Assembly (NCBI GenBank): GCA_963854835.1
Contig: OY978526.1
Coordinates: 39,047,640-39,111,639 of the forward strand
From: Megamerina dolium
Taxonomy: Eukaryota; Arthropoda; Insecta; Diptera; Megamerinidae
Direction: 5' to 3'
Length of the DNA stretch: 64,000 nt
Shown here in pieces: positions 1 to 13,100 of this stretch. Under the pieces are notes generated by a model. It ran no database searches, was not told the origin of the DNA, and saw nothing but the letters and a program-made list of their open reading frames with translations. The position numbers were made by a program, and so were the translations under genes. Position 1 is the stretch's first letter; the number at the start of each line of letters is the position of its first letter.

Positions 1-996
1 ATCCAAACATAATTTACTATTAATAATATGAGTGTATAATATTTTGCCACGTGAAATTATAATTGTATAAGTAAAGTACGTACTTATATTTAACTAATAT
101 TAAACAATTACTGGCATGTTCCTCTTCTTCGTTTTCCTAAGTTTTCTAGATTGCCATCATTGTTCATTATATGTAAATATAATATGTGCATATATATATA
201 TCTGTGTTTGAAAATAACCGGCTGTTAATTTTTTGACTACATACACACTCATATATGTATATATTTCACCAATTTCATAGAAGCAGAAAATACTTGAAAA
301 ATGAAAAATAAAAATAACTGAAGAAATATAATAATAAAAAAGTGCCGGTTATGCCGGTTCATTTAAACTGTTGACGAGCATTTGTTTGTTTGTTTTTTAT
401 TTTCTTGCTTAATTTATACGTTTTATTTCTACTTTTACATAAAAATAAGTATATTACTTTTTCGCCTACATTCAAAGACTTTTGTTGTTTGTTTTATTAT
501 ATTGTTGGTATTTAAGAATAGTATTTTTCAAATATGGAAAATTTGTCTCGTCTACTCGTACTAAACAAATAAATATGTAGGTATGTATTGTGTGTGTGTG
601 TAATTAGCATAATTTTTTTTATTACTTTATATACTTATACGGACGTGAATGTATTCAATTTTTGGTTAAATATTTCAGTAGGTGAAGCAAAATGTAACTA
701 TCAAGCTGTCTTTTAATTTTAATTATTTTTCTGATTACATTTTACATATTTACATATATTTTTATGCTTCCATAAGTGATCAACACCACTAATGACCCAA
801 ATTGAATGCATGGAATGTGATGTATATACAAAACTTCAATTATCTATATATGAATAAAATAGAAAACAATATATGTTATATTAATGTGCTGCTCTAAGCA
901 TTTTTTGTATATGAATTTTCTTTACAACCATACCCAGTAGCAAAGGGTAATAGATAGGATATGTGTTAAAATTAATCGATAAATTTTAACACAGCG
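1..996. other. A/T-rich non-coding DNA, no gene seen
   Basis: Very A/T-rich sequence with short TA-rich stretches and no open frame of coding character. It is probably intron or 5' flank of the filamin gene, because the exon encoding the start of its actin-binding domain is not found before 15222. Confidence 0.5.
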
Positions 997-1009
997 ATGT
1001 CTTAGGAAA

Positions 1010-1375
1010 CGTGGGTGCCGTAGCTCAGTGGTTAGTGTGTTCGCCTTCTGATCTGTAGGTCGTGGTTCAATCCCCGGCTGATGCATAACAAATTTAATAT
1101 CGATAAGATTTTTCTTTCGAATGGTACCCACCTGTCGGCAAGCAATTGGCAATTCTTCCGACAGTAACAACTTGCCATGAAAAAGCTTCTTAAAGAACTC
1201 TGTGACAAAGCTCAGGAAAAGTGATGTCACAAGTGTTCTGCCGTTCGGAACCGGCAAAAAAAAGTAGGTCCCTCCTAATACTGTCCAAATTTAAGACGCA
1301 CAACAGTAATGGAAGAGAAACTCGGCCAATGAGCCCTTTGGGGCTTTAAGTGCCACATATTTATTTTTATTTTTT
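1010..1375 (+). mobile_element. tRNA-derived SINE, full length, with target-site duplication
   Basis: About 366 bp. The 5' head carries an RNA polymerase III box A (TAGCTCAGTGG, about 1020) and a perfect box B (GGTTCAATCCC, about 1065) with tRNA-like spacing, followed by an unrelated body that ends in GTGCCACATATTTATT and a T-rich tail. The 13-bp direct repeat ATGTCTTAGGAAA flanks it at 997-1009 and 1376-1388, so insertion is directly visible. The same family recurs at 23911, 25178, 25485, 45694, 55769 and 61547. It encodes no protein and would depend on LINE machinery. Confidence 0.9.
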
Positions 1376-1426
1376 ATGTCTTAGGAAATTCATAACTGTG
1401 ACGATTCGCATACCCAGGGTTCAGTT

Positions 1427-1547
1427 CAGTTGTGGGCATTACTTGCTCATATATCCAGGGATATGAGTCGATCAATTGTATGCATTACCGACTCATATAC
1501 CCGGGGATATGTGTCGCTCAGTTGTGTGCATTATCTACTCATATGAG
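1427..1547. repeat. 46-bp tandem repeat with palindromic core, about 2.6 copies
   Basis: Units at 1427-1472 and 1473-1518 and a partial one to about 1547 share the frame CAGTTGTG..GCATTA..CTCATAT. The two complete units also carry an inverted CATATCC / GGATATG-type core. Copies differ at several sites, so the array is not recent. Function unknown. Confidence 0.7.
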
Positions 1548-4500
1548 TTCAATATACAATATACGTTGTTATGTAATTTATATATTTTTATTTTATTTTA
1601 AATAATAAAAGTAAACAAAAACAAATTTAAAAATTCAATTTATATTAAATTACATTAAAACTTAAATCAACAATGAATTAGAATTATAAAATTTTAAGCA
1701 GCTTTATTTGCAACTGCTTCAAATATTTAAAACATACTAAAAAAGAAAAATTCAAAACCATAACCCGGCAGCTATCGAAATCGCGGCAGAGATAACAAAA
1801 CAAAACAAAAACAAAAATAGATTTTTTAGGAAAAGAACATATTCCCCTTTAAATAAATACAATTTCCTCGTTTCTTGCCCCGCGACCTACTCGCTTCCTT
1901 TTGTAGTAGTGAATTCCATTGGTAGTGGGCTATACATTTAGTATGTTAAACTGCAACCTATGTCAACAACACAAACAAATTTCAACCTAAGCTTATCGTT
2001 GGTATGGCATATTTGCGGTTTACATTAAAAAATATATGTACTTGAGCACTTGAGGAAAAATGTTTATTTGATTACTTTTATATGCTTTTATGTACTGCTG
2101 CATAAGAGTATGTATGTACCTTAGTATGGTCCAAAAAATAAATTTAAAAATTTTTTGGTTGTGTCTAAATAGCTACAGCTTTCATTAGATAACAAAATTA
2201 CAATATATATGTTTATTATATATTCCTCACTATTATGTATGACTCTCTCCCATCTTCCTGGCAGTTTAGCAATGGTAGAAATTTTCGTAAATTTTTATTA
2301 TTTATTATTAAAAAAAAGTTTTTTTTTATTGTGATCGCACGGTGACGTGGGCGTGGTTGCGGTAAAACAGAACATCATCCGCGTTTGTAACTTTTGGCGA
2401 GTGTAGAACGCTTTTCATGGAGTCTCTCTTTCACTCTTTTTAGGGTGTGCTGTGAGCGTGTGCACTCTTGATGAATTTTACCTCGACAATGCCACACAAT
2501 TTTTAGTTGTGGTTAATCCTTATCGGGTCACTGTCTTTTACGGACTATTTTGTTATAAGTAACCCATTTTCATCGCCCGTGAGAGGAGACTTGCGGCAAT
2601 TCACAAGGGATCTTTATTCCGTTCACCGAGATTGATTTTCCATAATATCTCCAAGTGGCGACAAAATATCTGATATATCTCTTTTCGATTGCCGTGGATT
2701 TTGGTTCAATATACATAAATTGAACTATAATTATAAATTGCTGTAGAATTGTTGTTTATGAATTAAATAAAACATTTCAAAGTTGAAACTTTCAAACATT
2801 CTTAATTACTTGAAAAAAAAAAATTCAAGTTAGGGACTAAGCTACTGAGTACGCTGGACGAACCTGAAGTCTGAAAAGCAAATATAGTCTTCATTGAGAC
2901 ATTTTTAACGATATACTATTTAGACTGCCAGTGGTCGTATTTAAGCCCAAGTGTACGCACGGTGCCTCATTTGGGCCGTCCTTAGCACTGCGCTTAACAA
3001 TAATGGCAGTATCTCCCGTGTCGACCGTTCGTCGGCTGCAGGAATTATCATGAGAATAGCAATATGCCCAATTTTGTCAACCATAACGATGATCTTCGAA
3101 ATAAAATTGCACAATTTGCAGCCATCGTTGTGGTGTCAACATTTTATATGACTTATTTACGTTTAATCCTTATTGGAAAATATATAAAGAATTGTGTAAA
3201 AAAGCACCCAATACATATTTATGAGTAACAGAAAGTTTGTTGATTTGGCTTTTTTGAAACCTGAAATTTCTTTTCCTAATACCTACTAACACACAATGAT
3301 ATTTATGTGGAAATATAGAATCTTCAAAGAATTTGGTTAAAGAGTTAAAAATAAGAATTTGTAATTTTTTGCTTTGCAAAAATCTGCACATCTACGTTTT
3401 GCAAGTGAACAATTTAATTAAACATAATTAATTCCTTGAAAAGAACACAAGAAATAACATGTTTTATATCGCTTCTCTATACTCCTTATGGTGAATGGAT
3501 ACATTTCATAATAAGAACATAAAAAAGTCCAAACATACATTCCACAATGCTGTGCCAACTTCACATTACAGCAGTCTACAAACATACTTTGTTATTGGCA
3601 ATTTTAATTATTTTACATTATTGCGGTTCAATGTATGTAGTACCTACACTATATTTTGCTGTTCTTTACGCCAATATCACGTTTTCAAGGCTTTCTAGCA
3701 CATACGAGTATGCAGACAAACTTCTGTAAAGTATAGTATATTGCTTTTCTGTGATAGTTATCATGAGCATCACTGGAAGCGCTTCTGTGGAAACTATGCA
3801 CTTCGATTGTATTGGGTGGCATGAAGTTGACCATATACTTACATATGTACATAAACGCATTCTAACAGGCATCCATCTGCTGCCATACATCCATCCATTC
3901 AATTATCTACTCAATTATGTATATATGTATGTAGCTGTATACTTTTTGTTGTCTCGTTCATTGTTCAATCCATTCCATTACTACCTACATATGTACATAT
4001 ACGATTTGTAGTATTTTCTGTCTGTTGAATAAAGTGTCCGTACGTTTGTTGATTTTCTCTTAATGTAGTAAATTGCTTTGTTCCCGTTCTTCTGCAAACA
4101 TACGTACATACATAGTACATTCAACATATCATTGAGTGATAGAAGAAAAATGATGGTAAATAATCAAAGTGACAAAGTTGTTTTGTTGGTTGTTTTTTCT
4201 AAACCGTTTTTGAATGCTTGCATATATTAATCTGTTAATGGTTTATGATGATTCGTTTTTTTTTTTGCTTTTTATAAAAGTTGTCGTTTATCTGAGTGTT
4301 GTTTTTCTTTGCCTTAACCTCTTGATGGACAACAATAGCTGTTAAATTTATGTTCTTTTTTATGTATTTGTTTGAATTTTGAATCTATTTAAGTTGTCAT
4401 GAAATTGACATTTTAATAATCATTGTAATACTTTTTATGAAATACACATGAGCAAAAAAACGAAAGAAAGAATGAAAAGCGGGCGAATCCTCTGCGTAGC

Positions 4501-6419
4501 GAATTGAGAACCTGTTGAATTAAACTCGTCAACCTAAATTCTAGATACTCGAATGCACGTACTATATACAGTTGTATTCATTACAAACATCTACATATTT
4601 CTAGTTTAACAATAAATGTATGCATTTTAAATATGCTTGTTCATTAACAAAGTTTAATGGTTAACAGCAAAAAGTCCACATGAAATAGACGGACACATGG
4701 AGAAAGAGAGAGAGAGCTATTGTGGTATTTAGTACATAAATACATATGTTTTTTATGGATTCATGTGACTACGTAAGTAACTGGTTACGGTTGCATCCAA
4801 AAATAGTATCGAATGTATAGAACAAAGTTTAAACCCCTTAAATTCACACACTTACACACACCCATACACACTGAAATACGATAACAATTTGCCGAATGAT
4901 CGCATAACTAACTCATAATGATATAAAAAAAATTGTGACGCAGAGGTGGCGTCATTATAATTCCATAAAGAATTTACAAGCAAGCATTTTTTCTCAATCA
5001 AAAAATAGACGTTATAATTTCAAAATTGACTATTCACAAGTAATTCAGAGAAGCTCTCAAATATGCATGAATGAGTGTGGGTTGAAATTTATGAGTAAGA
5101 GAATATGCCGGTATGAGTAATCCACTACATTAGCTACCTAACATACTTAGTAAATGGTTTCGTTTAATATTCCCATAGAAAAACAGTTAGACGTTTATGT
5201 TTATTATTATTGTGTTTTAAAAAAATATAAAAAAACTAATATTACTTCCCACATGTACTTGTGATACAAAATACATACATACGAAAAGTTAAATAAATAC
5301 TTACCAACGAACTTCCGTGCAATTTTCGCTAACTTCTAATCTTGTTCATTGTGTATATATATGTATAATAGGTGTACTTATATTATACCATATATGTACA
5401 TATTAGACTACTGTACGATTACTACTTGTCGCATGCATCGATGACCTTCGTATATTTCTAAAGCATTACTTCATTTTATTTGTATGTACCGATCAAATCG
5501 AAGGAATAAAGCATGTTGTAAAGTTAAACAGAATACGAAATGTATTCGAATATATTCGCTTGGTTGTAGGGCAAAGGTGTGCATTTCTTCTCAAAAAGCC
5601 ATACATTCCTTATTTGGATCCGCCTACTTTTTCATTTTTTTTATATAATTTATGCTTTTATAGTGGCTTCCTTGGGAATAAATTTATATATACCAAATTC
5701 CTCCGAGCCAAGACGTTTCAAAATTTATCCCGGCTTAATTGAATTTCTTGTTAAACATCCAATGTATTCCTTAATATACAAATATTTTGTCATATAACTA
5801 ATACTGTCTTCTTATTTTCGAATAGTAACGAATACTATCTTATTATTTATAGGATAGAATAGAAGAACGAACTGTGTTTGGTGCTACTTCTAAGTTCTCG
5901 TTTTTGGTCATTCGTATGCTTCGAACACCCGTACAAATCGATGACTTCACTAGCGTAGTTATCGTGTTCGTGCAGGAATGTAGTACATATTTTGAACGTG
6001 TGTAAATAAATAAAAAATACAGTATAAAATATCGAATTGGTTAAAGGGTAGTATTTCCTGAATATTCAATTCGAACGGAAGTCAACATTTTATGTGTGTT
6101 CATTTTCACACTCTCCTAAAATGATATTAAACCTGAACGCTACTATAACCAGTGTTGTTACAGTATTTACTGTAAGATATATGTATATAGTGGTAATGTA
6201 AATATAATTTTAAAAAAATATAACGTTAATCTTAGTTCTTTGTCAAGATTTTTTTTGCATAAAATAATGTATTTTTTTGCTTGAAAGTTTATACGTTCAT
6301 TTTAACCGCAAAACTAAATATCTCGTCGAATTGATTGTTACAATTCATTAGAGTTTAACAAGGTGAAATATTAACTAATTGAATTCTTTTTTTTATGTTT
6401 TTTGTTTTGTTTTGTATAG
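1548..6419. other. Long non-coding stretch, no gene seen
   Basis: Mostly A/T-rich sequence. Slightly less A/T-rich patches at about 2330-2700 and 2930-3130 have no open frame with recognisable protein similarity and no splice-bounded exon that I can support. They could be untranslated exons, regulatory DNA or old transposon debris. Palindromic ACATATGTAC-type motifs are scattered through it, as they are through the rest of the window. Confidence 0.4.
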
Positions 6420-6421
6420 TA

Positions 6422-7299
6422 CAGGGTGATTTTTTAAGAGCCTTCGGATTTGATTTAAAAGAAAACACATAAAACTTAGTGAAATGTATAAACTCTTTAT
6501 TTCAGTCGATAGAATGATCTATATAACTCAATGTTTAAAGATGATTTCATGTAAATGGTGACCGCGGCTGCGCCTCAAATGGTTCATACGCTGGGTCCAA
6601 TTTTGGCATACCCTCTCCAACGGCCGAGTATCGCCCGGTATCTTACGAATAAATCCTTCAATATTGGCTTCCAGTACGGCAACCGTTGTGGGCTTGTCGT
6701 CATAGACATGAGCCTTAACATAGCCCCACAAAAAATAGTCTAAAAGCGTTAAATTGCACGGTCTAGGCGGCAAATTGACCAGCTCCAAACGTGAAATAAA
6801 CTGTTCACTGAACTCGCCTCTCAATTGAGCCATTGTTTCGAGTGCTGTGTGGCTCGTGGCACCGTCTTGTTGAAACCACATGTCAGCCAAGTCCAGCTGT
6901 TCCATTTTGGGCAAAAAAAAAAAAAAAATTGTAATCATCGCACTGTAGCGCTCGCCCTTCGCAGTAACGAATCTACACCAAACAGTGTATTTTTCGGGAT
7001 GCATTGGCAGTTCTTGTAATGCTTTTGGCTGCTCTTCACACCAAATACGACAATTTTGATTGTTCACGTATCCATTCAACCAGACATGAGCTGACCATAA
7101 AATGGAAGAAGTGCACGATGTACCGAGCATGAATTTTGATAATTAAATTCAATAATCTGCAAGCGTTGTTCGTTTGTAAGTCGATTCATGGTTAAATTAT
7201 AGACCCAACTGAACATGTTTGACAGTAACATGTTACACGAAAACAGCTGATCTGCCAAAAACAGTGTTGCCAAAAAGAAATTTGCTAAAAATCACCCTG
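6422..7299 (-). mobile_element. DD41D mariner-type transposon, internally deleted
   Basis: An 878-bp element bounded by TA dinucleotides (6420-6421 and 7300-7301). Its terminal inverted repeats begin CAGGGTGATTTTT at both ends. The minus strand encodes the start of a transposase (ATG at 7189) and its C-terminal half. The element is non-autonomous because the middle of the gene is missing. The catalytic spacing seen in the protein is DD41D, the mariner subgroup described from Ceratitis rosa (established knowledge). Confidence 0.88.
6528..7189 (-). pseudogene. Broken DD41D mariner transposase
   Basis: The N-terminal part starts at 7189 (MNRLTNEQRLQIIEF) and contains the helix-turn-helix beginning. 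At about 7095-7110 it jumps into a different frame that resumes at the AHVWLNGY segment. The deletion therefore removes roughly 100 residues, including the first catalytic aspartate (the SDEAHF-type motif), and shifts frame. The remaining 200-residue frame keeps WFQQDGATSHTA (second D) and NLTLLDYFLWGY (third D) with exactly 41 residues between the two aspartates. A homopolymer around 6910 gives FFFFF. It cannot make an active enzyme. Confidence 0.85.
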
Positions 7300-9144
7300 T
7301 ATGCATTGTTTGTGGGGATGAGTATCAACTTTGTCTGTACTCATCGTTTTGGATCGGTCAACTTTTTGTAAATTCGATACACTCCATTGTATACGTGCAT
7401 ACATACTGGCACACCTATATGGACAAGCATATAAGTAGATATTTGTATATATTAAAGCATTTTATATAGTCTTACCTACCTAAAAATAAACTAAAAAACT
7501 CCTAAATCAGCTTAGCTCCTATAAATTATTAGCACTACATAAATGCAGATAAGAAAAAGTTCTTGGAAGTAGTTTATGCAAAATAAGAACAACAACGACA
7601 ACAACGGATCAGTATATGTATAATATATTACTTAATAAGTATATGTATAGAAACATTTGTTGAAATGTTCAAGAACATTTTCGTTTTAAGCAAAACAACG
7701 AAGTAAAGCAGCAACAACATTTTATCACAGCCTTTCACATAATATGAATTTTATTTAACTAAATTGTTGTTTTGTGAAGTATGTATGTGCTCATAAAGTA
7801 CGCATTGTATATAAATAAACGTGTCAATGTCAAAATATTTTATTATACATATATGTGATTATATACGTATATATACATATATTAAAGCAACTAAGTATGT
7901 ACTTGTACTTATATATTGTATATATTTAAATTAGTCATCATATTTTTATTTATTTCATCTATTGTACACAAATTTATATATACAAATGGGTGTATGTAAA
8001 TGCAAAGCTTTTGCTAACCACAATTCTTTAAAATGTACTTCAATTTAATTTCTAGTAACTCACAAATGCTGTACGCATATAATTTTTATTTCATATGCAT
8101 ATTTGTATGCATACATATATAGATTTACATAAGTACGAGAATGCTTTTTCAATTACAATCCGCACAAGTATTGCTCCCCCTTGCATATGCACGTATGTAC
8201 ATATTTCAACATTGAACTTCATTAACTTTTGTCTTAATTGTTGCTGACACTTTACTTATTTTGTCATTGCAATATTAATAAAATATTTATTATTTCACCA
8301 ATCTCGATTACTACTACCTTAGTGTATGTGTTTCCATTTGATCCATTCTATCACAAGTGATGATAGAGATACAATTACTTGCAATAATGAAATTATCTTC
8401 TCAACGTTGAAATATTGTCGAAAGAGTGTCATTAAAACAACAATATTATCGTAATTGACTATGCTTATTTATTGCAAAATCATCCTCAAATTATGTTCAA
8501 AATTATTATTCTTGTTCTAGAAGGTGCATTTTTATTTCTAAAGAGTTTGTGTATTTGTAAATTTGGAAACTTAAGCGACAGATTTTCTTATTTTGAAAAT
8601 TATGGATTTGCCGTCGAAACTCAAAGATTGGGTCTTGCATTTTATGACCGATACAATGGCAAATCTTGACCACGTATGCGGTACGTCGAATACTGCACAC
8701 GAAGGAGATTATCGCAGTTGCTGAGCATAATATTTGATTAAGTATCTGGAGAGTTCCCCAAATGATTGCCTTAATACGGTCAATTTCCAAATTAGTTTAT
8801 ATGATTTATTTCTATAGAATTTACCATACTTTAGAAAACACGTGGTTTTTCGTCATATAAATTTATCCTGCCCTAGTATACTTGTAAAATTTCTATAGAA
8901 AAGTTCTATCAACTGATTAATCATAATTTTTTAATATTTATCATCACGTAAATATAATAACAAATTAACTACTCGTAGTTGATGCTTTAAGTTGATGCTT
9001 TCAGCAAAATATAGTACATATATTGAATAAATCTCACTGATGATGTCATGGAGTTGCCTCAGAGCGACGTTTTATTATTTATTTATTGTTCTTGTTTTTC
9101 AATGTTTTTGTATACTTTAGTGTTACTGCTGTAGGGGCGATTTA

Positions 9145-9203
9145 GTTGTTAATGTTGTTGTTGTTAATGTTGTTGTTGTTATTGTTGTTATTGTTGTTAT
9201 TGT
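9145..9203. repeat. (GTT)n / TTGTTA-type microsatellite
   Basis: Imperfect run of TTG and TTA trinucleotides, such as TGTTGTTGTTAATG. Confidence 0.7.
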
Positions 9204-9296
9204 TTATTCAAAATTTCACTGTTGGAGACACTGACGTGATCACCACTACAACAATAACATTGTCAGCGATGATGCTATTTGAGCCATAAGCCAACC

Positions 9297-9348
9297 ACCA
9301 CCACCACCACCACCACCACCACCACCACCACCACCACCACCACCACCA
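9297..9348. repeat. (CCA)n microsatellite
   Basis: About 17 uninterrupted CAC/CCA triplets. No open frame of gene character extends from it, so it is not a coding His or Pro run. Confidence 0.9.
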
Positions 9349-10099
9349 TCAACATATAGCTTTCAGATAATTTGAAACTACGAGAGGAAAAAAAAACCAA
9401 AAATTCAATTTAAAAAATACCCACAAATAAGAGAATATTTAAAAATATTTACGAGTATGTGAATGAGAACATACATCTACCATACATACATATGTGCATA
9501 AGAATAAGAAGAAGGGAAAAGAGCGTAACAAAAGCCGAAATGAACAAAAACAAAAAAAATGTGGAATGTGAGAATGAATGTTTGAGGTTATCATAGAGGC
9601 ATTTTATAGAATAGAATAAAACCAGTTTCAATGGCAATTGCCGGTTTGTTGACTTGAGAAGGGTTCAATTGAATGTATGTATATATTTCAAATTTGAAAA
9701 TTCGGTTTAGAAACTACTTAGATCGTTGAGCAAAGCTTGAGGGCGTGTGTAAACAAATATATCTATATGCATTTGTATGCACACATACTATATCAGATAA
9801 AGTAAGAAAATATTGGGCTCATATTGCTAAAATAATTAAATTTCAATGCATTATATACATATGTATGTACATTATTTTGGACTTGCTTGATTATTATCTA
9901 TACCTATATACATATAAAGTGGACATACTCGTACTTTCCATTTTTAGCAAATATAATATTAATTGTGTTGATGCGAAAGTTAAAAAATTTATTACATATT
10001 CCAAACTCGTTCACCCAAGTAATGAGATATATGTATTTGTACACATTGAAGCTATTTAGAAGTGAAGTGCACGTATTTTGCTCTATAAAACTGAAAGTA

Positions 10100-10102
<3 letters not shown>

Positions 10103-10180
<78 letters not shown>
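10103..10180. repeat. (TA)n microsatellite
   Basis: About 39 uninterrupted AT dinucleotides. Open frames of alternating Ile and Tyr here are artefacts. Confidence 0.95.
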
Positions 10181-10185
<5 letters not shown>

Positions 10186-13100
10186 CAAGATGTATTTTTT
10201 GAAGCTCTCTCAAATTTGAAGAAATGAAATTTTTATCTGAATTTAGACAACGTGATTGTCACCATAATAAAATTATTGCAAATATTTGCCGAAGCTCATT
10301 GTTTGAATAAAGCAAACATGTACGGTATGTAGACGAACAAAAATATAAAACAGCTCAATATATGTATAACAGTAAGGAGAAAGTCAATGCTTTGGATCAT
10401 TCCTCAGAATGAAATCATAGAAAGCAACTTATTCCGAAGATATCGGTCGTATTTCCTTTAGATTTGATGCAATCGAAAACATTACTCGAATTTCGGGATA
10501 TATAATATATGACTTGCTTGTTTTTTATACGTTTTTATTTCGTTTTCATTACTTACACTTTCTAAAATTGGATCAACTTCAAAATGAATTTAGTAGATAT
10601 ACTCGGACATACGAGTATGTTGATTTGCATTGTGCATAGCTAAATAAGCACTCCAACCATGATGCACACTTTGGCGCCTTATGCTGCGAACAGCAACCAA
10701 TAACAAACACACATATATATATACTACATTTTTTTTTACTATAAATCTGTGGCGATATGTTAACATAGTATATAATTTTTTAAATTCTTCATATGCCGCT
10801 TCTATTTATATTTCGCAAAAACAAAACAAACAAAAAACAATTTTATGCACAAGTGCATTTGCCACTTGTTGGAAATATGTACACACATATTTGAGAATCC
10901 GGCTCCTCCTACTTTCGCTCATTAGAGTTGCAGATTTGTATGAATAAATATTTACATGCATGCTCGTCCATACAAATCACATCATTACTTACAAAAATGT
11001 CACAATAAATTAGACACGAAAGCATACCATAACCATACCATATTATACCATTTATGAAATTAAATGAGCATATGTATTTAGTTAAACGTAAGAAGACCAC
11101 ACTTTGAACATCTACCGTATCATACAGGTAGTTTAGTAAGAGTAAAAGTTATTTCTACATTTTTATACTTTCGTTATCAGGCAATGCATTAATATTTGCA
11201 TTTCAAACTTTTTTCTTCTTAAATACCATACATTGATAAGTAGTTGGTATATGTTGATAGCAGAAATTTACTATACACAAGTAAACTGTATAACCAATTG
11301 ATAAGATAGATAGTGAAGACGACAAGCAACTAAATATTTGAACCATGAAGTATTTCATTCATTGTTTAGACGAGAGTTTTATGATGTACGTATGTACATT
11401 GCTTGCGTCGTCGCTATCAAAACTATGTAGCTACTATTAAATTGTTAACAGCCTTATAGTTTTTTGCTTAATCTCCGATTTCGTATACAGGGTGATTCTT
11501 ACCGCGAAGAATAATAAATTGTCAAATTAATAAAAGATTGACTACCGCGATTATAAAATTTCGTCCACTTTTCAAATTTATTCATACTCAATGCTTAACC
11601 CTTTGATGAGATCCACAAATATGACCACATTGAAAGTAGATTTGAAATTTAAATGTACTTTGTAAATACACAATATAGGATTTATTATAAATCTATGTGG
11701 CATTGCGTATAGAAATATGGTATATTCCAGGGGCAGAAAGTACAGGTTATTAGGTGTATTCGTTAAATAAATATGAATTACAGAAATAAAAATCACTTCT
11801 TTCCTCCTGGCTATAAGAATAAATTTATTCAAAAGTAATCAAAAAGCATGCCAAATCTCACAATCAAACCCACCCTAACCCACTAATATCGGATCTCGAT
11901 TCCATTTCCATTAAATTTACTCGGATGAAGAGAAAATCAACAACAAGTCTCATTTGCAAATGGATGAAGAATAATAAATGGCTGCACCACTGGGTGTAGT
12001 CCATACGTGATTAATATTCTTATGTTTATTTTTACTTTAAGAAGTATTGTTGTATGTTATGAAAATAGATTGCAATATAAAGAATATAAAAAAAAAAAAA
12101 TTTTTTGTAGGAAAATCCGTAATGAAAGATTTTTATCATCATCCTTCTGAGAAAATAAATTAAATTTTTTTTATATTATTATTAAGAATTGCGATCCTTG
12201 ATTTAATTTGATTAATATTTGTACAATGACACAAGCCCAACAAACTAATGTCATCTTGAGAATATCATTGTTCTGCTATCTGAGCCATCCTGTATTTGCT
12301 TATACATTGCATGCCTTATAATTATGTGTTTAGCAACATTTCATCTACTTATGTACTCGCATGTGTGTACCTTTGTTCATAGAAAAGAAAGAAATTATCT
12401 ATGATTTGCTGTTAAGTATAAAAAGTTACATTATGCGCTGTTTAGCTTGTTAGACCAAGCATTAAATGTTGTAATTTTTTTTAATTCATTGAAAAAATAT
12501 ATAATACATATTACAAGATTTATATTTTTCTCACCAATTATATTAACGTTTTTAGTATATATGGATACAAAACCGAACCGCTAAACGCTATAAATATAGG
12601 GTGTGGATAATTATAAGCCATTGAAAATAAGCAACAATTACAGCTATAGTACATCAAGTAGTTGATAGTTGATATTACCATATTCTGTTTCTAAACAATC
12701 TGTAATATTTTTATGTTTCTTGGAAAAACTAAGTTCAATTTCATAAGGACATTAACATTAACAGTTATATTTGCAATTAATTGGTTAATCATCATAATTA
12801 ATTATAACTAATTTTGTATAGACATTTCTGAACATGACTTTTCGACTTATTTAATTAACAAATATAGATGCAATTAATTTTTTAATCATAGAAAGTTTCA
12901 CTCCTTTTACGCTGTCACACTCGCATGTTGATCAATTTATACACCTACTTATTCATACATATATGTATATTTGTGATATTATGATTTGTACTAGCCATTT
13001 TTTATTCGCATCAAATAGATTGGAAATATACATTTGTCGATATACTGTTTAATTGCAAAACTTCTGGTTATTTGTCACCATAAAAAGTTGATCTAGTGGA

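Noticed and set aside
1013..1085. A genuine tRNA gene
   Set aside because: Boxes A and B are present, but the sequence continues directly into the repeated SINE body, the segment recurs in dispersed copies with target-site duplications, and the fold is imperfect.
922..1257. Open frame of 111 residues on the minus strand, with similar frames at 23993-24288, 25361-25759 and 45772-46102
   Set aside because: All are the SINE body read as protein; the similarity between them is nucleotide repeat similarity.
9887..10219. Ile-Tyr repeat proteins, also at 23102-23343 and 55633-55848
   Set aside because: Direct translation of (TA)n microsatellites.
11486..12300. A second DD41D mariner starting CAGGGTGATT beside TA
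   Set aside because: No matching inverted end and no transposase sequence were found; one short match is not enough.
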